Assembly (NCBI GenBank): GCA_003233535.1
Contig: QIMA01000099.1
Coordinates: 1-5,509 of the forward strand
Direction: 5' to 3'
Length of the DNA stretch: 5,509 nt
DNA from: Rhodanobacteraceae bacterium
GTDB lineage: Bacteria; Pseudomonadota; Gammaproteobacteria; Xanthomonadales; SZUA-5
Shown piece by piece: positions 1 through 5,509 of this stretch (positions are counted from its first letter, which is position 1; each line of letters starts with the position of its first letter). The position numbers and the translations under genes are program-made. The notes beneath the pieces were generated by a model that was not told the DNA's origin, did not search any database, and saw nothing but the letters and a program-made list of their open reading frames with translations.

Positions 1-165
1 GTAGTGGTTCATACACCCGACTGAGAAAAAGTCGCTGGGCGATCAAGGGCCTAGCGAGGGCGCGTGAAGTTTATGAAATATCCGGGCTAAGTACTCTGCT
101 GCCAGCCACCCCATGGCTGAACTCGCCGCATGCCAAAGCCATCACGGTTGCGGCGAGCCGGTGGC
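1..165. other. Non-coding tail downstream of pilR
   Basis: I see no gene that can be supported here. On the plus strand, one frame is open from the window edge into the 3' end of pilR, but it has no visible start or recognisable sequence. On the minus strand, which runs away from pilR, there is no good start preceded by a ribosome binding site. I looked for a sigma-54 promoter (GG and GC elements separated by 10 bases) pointing towards a downstream pilin or pilus gene and found no credible match. A perfect inverted repeat at 122-130 / 149-157 is listed separately. The gene following pilR probably starts outside the window. Confidence 0.5.
122..157 (-). repeat. 9-bp perfect inverted repeat after pilR
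   Basis: CTCGCCGCA at 122-130 is the exact reverse complement of TGCGGCGAG at 149-157, with an 18-nt loop. It lies 8 bp beyond the pilR stop codon. A transcript of pilR would form a very GC-rich stem there. No run of T follows the stem on the minus strand, so it is not a typical intrinsic terminator. It could be a 3'-end stabilising hairpin, part of a weak or Rho-assisted terminator, or chance. Confidence 0.4.
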
Positions 166-1539
166 CTACTCGATGCCGAGTTTCTTCAACCGGTAGCGCA
201 TCGCGCGGAAGGTAATGCCCAGCTTCTTTGCCGCTGCGGTCTTGTTGTAGCGGCACTCCTCGAGCGCATTCATCAGTGCCTCGCGCTCCAGGCCGTCAAT
301 GTAGTTGGTTAGCCCGACTCGCTTGGCATCACCTTCCACAGGCGCCGGGCTGGCAGCTTCAGCCTGAGAATCAGAATCGCCCACGGTGGTTGTAATGAGC
401 TGCAGGTCGGCCGGCTCAATGGAGTCGCCTTCGCTAAGCGCCACCGCACGTTCGAGGATATTCTCCAGTTCGCGCACGTTACCCGGAAACGCGTAGTCGG
501 CCAGCACCTGTAGCGTGGCGGCAGAGAGCTTGGGTGGCTCTATGCCCCACTCAGGTGCGAGCTTGGCTAGATAACGATCGGCTAACAGCCCGATATCCTC
601 GCGGCGTTCACGCAGCGGCGGCATACGCAGCTCAATGACGTTGACTCGGTAGTAAAGGTCTTGACGAAACGTGCCCTGCTCCACCAGTTTGGCCAACGGT
701 TTGTGGGTAGCGGAGAGGATGCGAACGTCGATCGGTAACTCATTTCTGGCGCCGATCGGGCGCACTGACTTCTCTTGGATGACGCGCAGCAGCTTCACCT
801 GCATGTGCGCAGGCAGCTCGGCAATTTCATCCAAGAATAGCGTGCCCCCGTGTGCCGTTTGGAACAGGCCGTCTTTGTCTGCGTGGGCACCGGTGAAGCT
901 ACCCTTCTTGTGCCCAAAGAACTCGCTCTCCATAAGCTCGCTGGGAATCGCCCCGCAGTTGACCGGGATGAAAGCCCCTTGGGAACGCGGGCCAAGTTCG
1001 TGAATAGCTCGGGCCGCCAACTCCTTGCCAACGCCCGATTCGCCGCTGATGTGCACGGGCGCCTGACTGCGGGCAAGCTTGCCTATAGTCAGCCGAACCT
1101 GCTTCAGCGCCGCAGATTCACCCAGCATGCGGGTTAGTGCGTTGGACTCCTCGCCGCTAGTGCGTTCGGCGCGCAGCCGCAGCGCGGTCTGCACCAGGCT
1201 ACGCAGGACCGTGAGATCTACCGGCTTGGACACGCAATCAAAGGCGCCGGCCTTGAGCGCCTGCACCGCTGCTTCGACGTTGCCGTAGGCGGTGATCATC
1301 GCCACAGGCGTGTTTGGGCAGACATCGGCCATAAATTCGATCAACGAATGCCCATTACCATCGGGCAGGCGCATATCGGTGAAGCACAAGTCGTAATCGG
1401 TGCTGGCCAGATGTTGACGCGCCTCGACCAGGTTGCTGGCGGTGTCGATGCTCAAGCCTAGCCGACTCAGGGTAATGCTCAGTAGTTCGCGGATACCCGC
1501 CTCGTCATCGACGATCAGGGCTTTGGCCTGGTCGGTCAT
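166..1539 (-). CDS. pilR: Sigma-54-dependent response regulator PilR (type IV pilus)
   Basis: This is a cytoplasmic NtrC-family activator that, when phosphorylated by PilS, drives RpoN-dependent pilin transcription. From the ATG at 1539 it is 457 aa, close to the roughly 445 aa of Pseudomonas PilR as I recall it. The receiver domain (about 5-120) has the acidic pair D11-D12, phospho-acceptor D55, T83 and K105. The AAA+ domain (about 135-370) has Walker A GESGVGKE (166-173), the sigma-54 contact loop GSFTGA (213-218), Walker B GTLFLDE (232-238), the FRQDLYYR region (291-298) and sensor II PGNVREL (352-358). After a low-complexity linker (about 385-405) comes a Fis-type helix-turn-helix (about 417-455). 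The start was chosen because MTDQAKALIVDDE puts the receiver at the N-terminus as in relatives. A TTG at 1599 would add 20 atypical residues. The ATG has only a weak GGGA at 1549-1552 as a Shine-Dalgarno. It follows pilS by 69 bp on the same strand, presumably in one operon. PilR rather than another NtrC-type regulator is supported by the adjacent PilS and the C-terminal RYRLKKLGIE ending. Confidence 0.95.
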   Translation of the reverse strand: MTDQAKALIVDDEAGIRELLSITLSRLGLSIDTASNLVEARQHLASTDYDLCFTDMRLPDGNGHSLIEFMADVCPNTPVAMITAYGNVEAAVQALKAGAFDCVSKPVDLTVLRSLVQTALRLRAERTSGEESNALTRMLGESAALKQVRLTIGKLARSQAPVHISGESGVGKELAARAIHELGPRSQGAFIPVNCGAIPSELMESEFFGHKKGSFTGAHADKDGLFQTAHGGTLFLDEIAELPAHMQVKLLRVIQEKSVRPIGARNELPIDVRILSATHKPLAKLVEQGTFRQDLYYRVNVIELRMPPLRERREDIGLLADRYLAKLAPEWGIEPPKLSAATLQVLADYAFPGNVRELENILERAVALSEGDSIEPADLQLITTTVGDSDSQAEAASPAPVEGDAKRVGLTNYIDGLEREALMNALEECRYNKTAAAKKLGITFRAMRYRLKKLGIE

Positions 1540-1608
1540 CGTTGTTAGTCCCGGTTCACACACAGTGCTGACAGTAGCGGACCGCTGAGGCCTAGCCAAG
1601 GGGGCGGA

Positions 1609-3270
1609 TCAGATGCGGGCACCGGCGGCGGCTTTCGGCAAAACTCTCTGTGGCGTCATCAAGGTGATTCGAAAACAGCTGCCGCCGCCGGGGACCGTGG
1701 TGTAGTCAACTTCACCCTGATTGGCCTGTGCCAGTTGCTTAACCAAGTACAGGCCGAGTCCATTGCCGTCAGCGTGCGTGGTGAAAAACGGTTCGAACAG
1801 CCGAGTCTGGACTTTGGGTGGGATGCCAGGGCCGCGGTCGATTACTTCGACGACGACCTTTTCCAGATCCTGAGACAGTGAGGCGCGCAGCGTAATCTCG
1901 GCCGGCCGGTCCATATCGCGGCCATAGCGCAGCGCATTGCGGATCAGATTCCACAGCGCTTGGCTGAGCTGTGATGGATCGACCAGTGCGTTCGCTCTGG
2001 GCGCCTCGACGACCACTTTGATCGAGTCTTCGCCGAGCGGATGGGTCTGTTTGAAGTCCAGCACGAAGGCCTCGAGCCACTGACCTATGCGCAGGGTCTC
2101 CGGTCGGGCGCGTTCTCGTCGCGATAGCTGCAGTACGTTTTCCACGATCCCGTTCATCCGCCCGCAGTGGCTGACGATGATCTCCACTAAGCGGTGATCG
2201 GTCTCCGGCAGATCCGGGGATTCTTGCAACAGCTGGGCGGCGTGATGAATAGCGGCAAGTGGATTACGTACTTCGTGAGCGATGCTTGCTGCTAGTCGGC
2301 CCAGCGAGGTGAGCGTGAGCTCCTCGGCGCGCCGCGAGACTATCGACTCATCCTCCAGGAAGATCAGCGTAGGCGAATCCTGTTCGGCACCCATTCGTGC
2401 AAATCGCGGCACCACGGCGGGCACGCCGTCGGCCAAATGCACCGGCTTGTTATCGTGCTGTAGTGTGCTCTGCCAGTAGCGCAAACGGCGGTGGAGTTCG
2501 CTGCTGACTTCCTGCAGGTGAGCCACTTTGGCATCCGGCATGCCCAACAGGTACCAAGCCGATTCGTTGCGTCTGGCAATGCGCTCGTGATCATCGACCA
2601 CCAGGATGCCGGTGCGCATGCGCTGGATGATCAGCTCGTTGAGCTGCGTTAGGTTTGCTCGATCGCTATCGGAAGCGGCGGCCAGCTCTTGGCTCTCGCG
2701 CGTTTCTCGCGCCAGCCAATAGAACAGCGCAGCGGTAACGAAGAAGCCGACAGAGAAAAAGCCCGCCTGTAGGGGCGTGCGGTCAGACTGCCTCAGCGCG
2801 AGCGTGGCGTAGGTGGCTTCGGCCAGCACCGCAATGGTTGCCACCGCCGCTGCCAACAGCGCTAGCCGACCCGGCAACATCAGCGCCGCCATCGCTACGG
2901 TGACCAGCAGCAGCGCACCGGTACCTCCGCTGAGCCCGCCAAAAGCCACCAAGGCCAGCGAACCGAAGGTCAGGTCGGCCGCTACCGCCAGCATGGTTTG
3001 CACCAGTAGGCCGCGTTCGACGGAGCGCACATAGAGCCAGCCAGCGACCGCTGTGCCGAGGTAGGTCAACGCCATCAACAGGGTCGTGTCGTGGCTAAAG
3101 TTGGTCGTTGTGGGCCGGTAGTCGCTCAGCAGCAGGCCGAGAAAGGCGGAACCGACAAACAGCCGATAAACATGAAATAGGCGCAGTTCGCGCCATCGGA
3201 CCTGCGCGTCGAGAACCTCATCCAGGCTATGCACTGTCGTTCGTCCGAAGTCGGGTGTACCTTCGCGCAC
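1609..3270 (-). CDS. pilS: Type IV pilus sensor histidine kinase PilS
   Basis: This is an inner-membrane sensor kinase and likely phosphatase for PilR, 553 aa from the GTG at 3270. Six hydrophobic segments are visible at about 36-49, 62-81, 87-108, 117-133, 136-159 and 170-187, matching the six-helix PilS sensor. A PAS-like linker follows (about 208-310). The HisKA domain has H-box ASIAHEVRNPL (328-338) with phospho-accepting H332. The ExxN pattern right after it (E333, N336) is the motif linked to phosphatase activity in such kinases. The ATPase domain shows the N box around N445, G1 DRGPGIP (478-484), F box LFEPFFTT (491-498) and G2 GNGLGLYLV (502-510), so it appears catalytically complete. 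The start is uncertain: GTG 3270 is the first start after an in-frame stop but has no Shine-Dalgarno and overlaps a -10-like element. A second in-frame GTG at 3234 would give 541 aa. Known family length is about 530 aa in Pseudomonas. A gap of 69 bp separates it from pilR. Confidence 0.93.
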   Translation of the reverse strand: MREGTPDFGRTTVHSLDEVLDAQVRWRELRLFHVYRLFVGSAFLGLLLSDYRPTTTNFSHDTTLLMALTYLGTAVAGWLYVRSVERGLLVQTMLAVAADLTFGSLALVAFGGLSGGTGALLLVTVAMAALMLPGRLALLAAAVATIAVLAEATYATLALRQSDRTPLQAGFFSVGFFVTAALFYWLARETRESQELAAASDSDRANLTQLNELIIQRMRTGILVVDDHERIARRNESAWYLLGMPDAKVAHLQEVSSELHRRLRYWQSTLQHDNKPVHLADGVPAVVPRFARMGAEQDSPTLIFLEDESIVSRRAEELTLTSLGRLAASIAHEVRNPLAAIHHAAQLLQESPDLPETDHRLVEIIVSHCGRMNGIVENVLQLSRRERARPETLRIGQWLEAFVLDFKQTHPLGEDSIKVVVEAPRANALVDPSQLSQALWNLIRNALRYGRDMDRPAEITLRASLSQDLEKVVVEVIDRGPGIPPKVQTRLFEPFFTTHADGNGLGLYLVKQLAQANQGEVDYTTVPGGGSCFRITLMTPQRVLPKAAAGARI

Positions 3271-3271
3271 T

Positions 3272-3277
3272 AGTATA
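3272..3277 (-). promoter_or_regulatory. -10-like element facing pilS (weak)
   Basis: Read on the minus strand this hexamer is TATACT, five of six matches to TATAAT, within CTATATACTA. No good TTGACA-like -35 box lies 16-18 bp further upstream. If it is a real -10 box, transcription would begin near 3264-3266, downstream of the first GTG (3270), and translation would have to start at the GTG at 3234. It may equally be a chance AT-rich patch. Confidence 0.25.
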
Positions 3278-3311
3278 TAGGTGTTGCCCGATCATCGATC
3301 TGTGTACCGTC

Positions 3312-3358
3312 GGGTGACGCCTGCGGCGGTCATCGGTGCGCACTGGTTGTTGTCACCC
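3312..3358. repeat. Dyad symmetries in the divergent pilS/sucC region
   Basis: GGGTGAC (3312-3318) and GTCACCC (3352-3358) form a 7-bp perfect inverted repeat with arms 33 bp apart. Between them lie an imperfect dyad, TGACGCC (3315-3321) with GGCGGTCA (3325-3332), and a perfect 8-bp palindrome GTGCGCAC (3336-3343). They sit upstream of the candidate sucC promoter and between the two operons, where a shared regulator could bind. No known operator consensus is recognised, and short dyads like these can occur by chance. Confidence 0.3.
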
Positions 3359-3360
3359 AA

Positions 3361-3390
3361 TTGATGCCCTCACGGCCGAAGCAATATAGC
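3361..3390 (+). promoter_or_regulatory. Candidate sigma-70-type promoter for sucCD
   Basis: TTGATG (3361-3366) resembles the -35 consensus at four positions. TATAGC (3385-3390) resembles the -10 consensus at four positions, with an 18-bp spacer. This is the best pairing I could find upstream of sucC on this strand. It predicts a transcript start near 3397 and a leader of roughly 130 nt. The match is modest and other start sites are possible; in some bacteria sucCD is also read from an upstream promoter with other TCA genes, which the divergent pilS here excludes. Confidence 0.35.
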
Positions 3391-3412
3391 ATCGTGGCCA
3401 CGGGCGTTTAGT

Positions 3413-3488
3413 AGCCAATATGTCCTTGCCCCTAGTGTGGGGCAGTGGCTTTGGACACAATACGCCGCGACTGGCGGGGCAGACCCCG
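3413..3488 (+). promoter_or_regulatory. Potentially structured 5' leader of sucCD
   Basis: Several stems can form in the predicted leader. TGCCCC (3427-3432) pairs perfectly with GGGGCA (3439-3444) around a 6-nt loop. This stem can be enclosed either by TGTCC (3421-3425) with GGACA (3453-3457), or by AGCCA (3413-3417) with TGGCT (3446-3450). The two enclosing arms are mutually exclusive in a nested fold. Downstream, CGGGG (3475-3479) and CCCCG (3484-3488) close a 5-bp hairpin with loop CAGA. GGGGCAG occurs twice (3439-3445 and 3476-3482), so TGCCCC could pair with either copy. Such competition is what a cis-regulatory leader could use, but no T-run terminator follows and the Shine-Dalgarno is not directly covered. 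Function is inferred only from the pairing. Confidence 0.35.
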
Positions 3489-3515
3489 TGATCTACGGCG
3501 TAAGCCTTTCAAATC

Positions 3516-3520
3516 AGGAG
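3516..3520 (+). promoter_or_regulatory. Ribosome binding site of sucC
   Basis: AGGAG lies 5 nt before the ATG at 3526. It decides the sucC start: the open frame extends upstream to a GTG at 3445, but that extension lacks a comparable site and encodes an arginine-rich stretch unlike SucC. Just upstream, GGC (3497-3499) and GCC (3504-3506) flank GTAA, a GNRA-type tetraloop sequence on a very short 3-bp stem. Confidence 0.85.
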
Positions 3521-3525
3521 TACGA

Positions 3526-4698
3526 ATGAACTTTCACGAGTATCAGGCTAAGGAACTGTTTGCGCAGTTCGGACTGCCGGTTCCTGCCGGTATCGTTGCG
3601 GGTTCACCCGAAGCGGCGGCCGAGGCGGCGAAGACCTTAGGCGGTGATCAGTGGGTGGTAAAGGCGCAGATTCACGCGGGCGGTCGCGGTAAGGCCGGCG
3701 GGGTGAAGTTTGCCAAGACCACCGATCAGGTGCGTGAAGCGGCGGCGGCAATGCTTGGCACCAAGATGGAAACCTATCAGACCGCCGGCGTCGCCTTGCC
3801 GGTCAATCAGGTTTTGGTCACCGAAGCTACCGACATTAAGAAAGAGCTCTACCTGAGCATGCTGGTCGATCGCTCGGCCAAGGCGGTGACTTTCATCGCC
3901 TCGCCCGAGGGCGGCGTTGAGATCGAGCAGGTTGCTAAGGACAATCCGGAAGCCATCTTTACTGTCGAGGTGGATTACGTGCAGGGTCTGATGCCCTACG
4001 AGTGTCGCAAGCTTGGCTTCGCCATGGGCTTGGGCGCAAAGCAGGTTAACCAGCTTGCGAAGATCATGCTCGGACTGTACAAAATCTTCACCGAGCTGGA
4101 CTTTTCTCTGGTAGAACTCAATCCGCTGGTCATTAACACGTCCGGCGATTTGCTGTGTTTGGACGGCAAGGTTAATGTCGACGAGAACGCGCTGTTTCGT
4201 CACCCCAAGCTGGCGGCGATGCGCGACATCAGCCAAGAGGATCCGCTGGAAGCAGCAGCCAGCGAACACGATCTGAACTACGTCAGCATGGACGGCAATA
4301 TTGCGTGCATGGTTAACGGCGCGGGTCTGGCCATGGCCACAATGGATGTGATCAAACTCTACGGCGCTGAGCCGGCCAATTTCCTGGATGTGGGCGGCGG
4401 TACGAACGCGGCCAAGGTGACTGCGGCATTCAAGCTGATCTTGTCCAACCCGAACGTCAAGGCGATCTTGGTCAACATCTTTGGCGGCATTGTGCGTTGC
4501 GATCAAATCGCGCAGGGGATTATTAATGCGGTCAAGGAAGTGGGGATCAACGTGCCGGTCGTGGTGCGCCTGGAAGGAACCAACGTGGAGAAGGGGCGGG
4601 CATTGCTGAACAAGAGCAAGCTCTCCATCATTTCAGCTGACAACCTCAGCGACGGTGCCGAAAAGGCTGTCGCAGCGGTCAACGCCGCCACGGCTTAA
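3526..4698 (+). CDS. sucC: Succinyl-CoA synthetase (ADP-forming) beta subunit
   Basis: Together with SucD it catalyses the reversible conversion of succinyl-CoA, ADP (or GDP) and phosphate to succinate, CoA and nucleoside triphosphate in the cytoplasmic TCA cycle. The protein is 390 aa, matching the roughly 388 aa of E. coli SucC. The N-terminal [12 protein letters not shown] is the family signature. The ATP-grasp nucleotide-binding part shows [18 protein letters not shown] (44-61). The Mg-binding residues known in E. coli, N199 in SLVELNP and D213 in LDGK, fall at the same numbers here, with E197 also present. The C-terminal CoA-ligase domain has [11 protein letters not shown] (264-274), [11 protein letters not shown] (288-298) and the conserved [13 protein letters not shown] (317-329). 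The start at ATG 3526 is set by the AGGAG site and homology. sucD begins 16 bp downstream. It is transcribed away from pilS; the two genes share the upstream control region. No anomaly is seen. Confidence 0.98.
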   Translation: MNFHEYQAKELFAQFGLPVPAGIVAGSPEAAAEAAKTLGGDQWVVKAQIHAGGRGKAGGVKFAKTTDQVREAAAAMLGTKMETYQTAGVALPVNQVLVTEATDIKKELYLSMLVDRSAKAVTFIASPEGGVEIEQVAKDNPEAIFTVEVDYVQGLMPYECRKLGFAMGLGAKQVNQLAKIMLGLYKIFTELDFSLVELNPLVINTSGDLLCLDGKVNVDENALFRHPKLAAMRDISQEDPLEAAASEHDLNYVSMDGNIACMVNGAGLAMATMDVIKLYGAEPANFLDVGGGTNAAKVTAAFKLILSNPNVKAILVNIFGGIVRCDQIAQGIINAVKEVGINVPVVVRLEGTNVEKGRALLNKSKLSIISADNLSDGAEKAVAAVNAATA

Positions 4699-4702
4699 AA
4701 GG

Positions 4703-4707
4703 AAGGA
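4703..4707 (+). promoter_or_regulatory. Ribosome binding site of sucD
   Basis: AAGGA lies 7 nt before the ATG at 4715, in the 16-bp gap after the sucC stop. A second AAGGA sits at 4699-4703. The site fixes the sucD start and indicates independent, efficient initiation of the second gene in the operon. Confidence 0.8.
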
Positions 4708-4714
4708 TGTAGCA

Positions 4715-5509
4715 ATGCCTGTACTGGTCGACAAGAACACACGCGTTATTTGCCAGGGATTCACTGGCACTCAGGGCACCTTCCATGCCGAGCAGGCGCT
4801 GGATTACGGCACCAAGCTGGTTGGCGGCGTCACCCCAGGTAAGGGCGGCAAGGACCACATCGGACTGCCTGTTTTCAATACGGTGCAAGACGCCGTAGAA
4901 GAGACCGGCGCCGATGCTTCCATGATCTTCGTGCCGCCACCGTTTGCGGCAGACGCGATTCTCGAAGCAGCCGATGCTGGCGTTCGAGTGATCGTCGCCA
5001 TCACTGAGGGCATCCCGGTGCTCGACATGTTGCGGGTCAAGAAGGTGTTAGAGAAATACGAAGACACCTGGCTGATCGGACCTAACTGCCCCGGCATCAT
5101 CACGCCAGGCGAATGCAAAATCGGGATCATGCCTGGCTTCATTCATCGTCCCGGCAAAATCGGCATCGTCTCGCGTTCTGGCACGTTGACTTACGAGGCG
5201 GTGTATCAGACGACGCAAGCGGGTCTGGGTCAAAGCACCTGCATTGGCATCGGCGGTGATTCGATTCAGGGCGTGAACTTCATCGACTGCCTGCAGCTGT
5301 TTGAAAACGATCCGCAGACCGAGGGCATCATCATGGTCGGCGAGATTGGCGGGTCGGCAGAAGAAGAGGCCGCGGAGTTCATCGCCGAGAGCGTGACTAA
5401 GCCTGTAGTCGCCTACGTTGCTGGTTTGGCCGCTCCGGTTGGCAAGCGCATGGGTCATGCCGGTGCGATCGTGGCCGGAGGTAAGGGCACGGCGGCGGCT
5501 AAGTTTGAA
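4715..5509 (+). CDS. sucD: Succinyl-CoA synthetase alpha subunit (3' end cut by window)
   Basis: This is the alpha subunit, which binds CoA and carries the histidine that is phosphorylated during catalysis; it pairs with the SucC beta subunit just upstream. The first 265 residues are present and the frame is open to the window edge; E. coli SucD is 289 aa, so about 25 residues are missing. The N-terminal CoA-binding Rossmann domain shows [20 protein letters not shown] at its start with [10 protein letters not shown] (15-24) and GGVTPGKGG (37-45). [20 protein letters not shown] (122-141) and SRSGTLTYE (153-161) are family blocks. E210 in GEIGGSAEE corresponds to the glutamate that contacts the phosphohistidine in E. 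coli. The active-site histidine is H248 in GHAGAI (247-252). The ATG at 4715 has a good ribosome binding site. It is translated from the same transcript as sucC, giving equal subunit supply. Confidence 0.97.
   Translation, partial: MPVLVDKNTRVICQGFTGTQGTFHAEQALDYGTKLVGGVTPGKGGKDHIGLPVFNTVQDAVEETGADASMIFVPPPFAADAILEAADAGVRVIVAITEGIPVLDMLRVKKVLEKYEDTWLIGPNCPGIITPGECKIGIMPGFIHRPGKIGIVSRSGTLTYEAVYQTTQAGLGQSTCIGIGGDSIQGVNFIDCLQLFENDPQTEGIIMVGEIGGSAEEEAAEFIAESVTKPVVAYVAGLAAPVGKRMGHAGAIVAGGKGTAAAKFE

Noticed and set aside
12..22. An 11-bp segment matching, inverted, at 3249-3259
   Set aside because: Several matches of this length are expected by chance in 5.5 kb, and nothing flanks them to suggest a mobile element or attachment site.
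1..165. A possible sigma-54 promoter for a pilin gene downstream of pilR
   Set aside because: No GG-N10-GC arrangement with acceptable flanking bases was found on the minus strand.
951..1003. GSFTGA in place of the more common GAFTGA in the sigma-54 activator loop
   Set aside because: As I recall, the same Ser variant is found in Pseudomonas PilR, so it is a subfamily feature rather than an anomaly; the loop itself maps to about 886-903.
671..1288. Overlapping plus-strand frames inside pilR
   Set aside because: They are opposite the conserved AAA+ and receiver domains of PilR, and their translations look like low-information, serine/alanine-rich shadow sequence.
3445..3525. A 27-residue N-terminal extension of SucC from an upstream GTG
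   Set aside because: The extension is arginine-rich and unlike SucC. The ATG at 3526 has AGGAG at ideal spacing and begins with the family signature. The extension also overlaps the candidate leader structures.
3637..4506. A 289-aa open frame antisense to sucC
   Set aside because: It lies wholly opposite a well-conserved gene. It has no recognisable domain or ribosome binding site, and its openness is explained by the strong codon bias of sucC on the other strand.
4804..5458. Two open frames antisense to sucD (112 and 136 aa)
   Set aside because: Both are shadows of the conserved sucD frame, with no start signals and no recognisable protein.

Overview
The window holds two divergently transcribed two-gene units that share an intergenic region of about 255 bp. 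On the minus strand lies pilS-pilR, a membrane sensor kinase and a sigma-54-dependent response regulator of the type IV pilus system. On the plus strand lies sucC-sucD, the beta and alpha subunits of succinyl-CoA synthetase (ADP-forming); sucD is cut by the right edge of the window. The DNA is moderately GC-rich with strong third-position G/C bias. PilR carries the PilR-type GSFTGA loop and a Fis-type helix-turn-helix. Together with the pilSR / sucCD pairing, this points to a gammaproteobacterium. From memory, this neighbourhood is known in the Xanthomonas/Lysobacter group. That placement is an inference and was not tested by alignment.

Layout: 1-165 is a short tail downstream of pilR with no convincing gene, holding one 9-bp inverted repeat. 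166-1539 (-) is pilR. 1609-3270 (-) is pilS. 3271-3525 is the divergent control region, with a weak sigma-70-like promoter candidate facing sucC, a -10-like element facing pilS, several small dyads, and a leader in front of sucC that can form alternative stem-loops. 3526-4698 (+) is sucC, and 4715-5509 (+) is sucD without its last residues (about 25, judged from E. coli SucD).

How they work together: PilS senses a membrane signal and controls phosphorylation of PilR, which with RpoN activates pilin transcription. SucCD interconverts succinyl-CoA and succinate in the TCA cycle with substrate-level phosphorylation. Nothing in the sequence links the two functions beyond the shared intergenic region. 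All four genes look intact apart from the edge truncation. I found no mobile element, CRISPR array, RNA gene or unknown protein system. The part most worth a second look is the potentially structured sucC leader.
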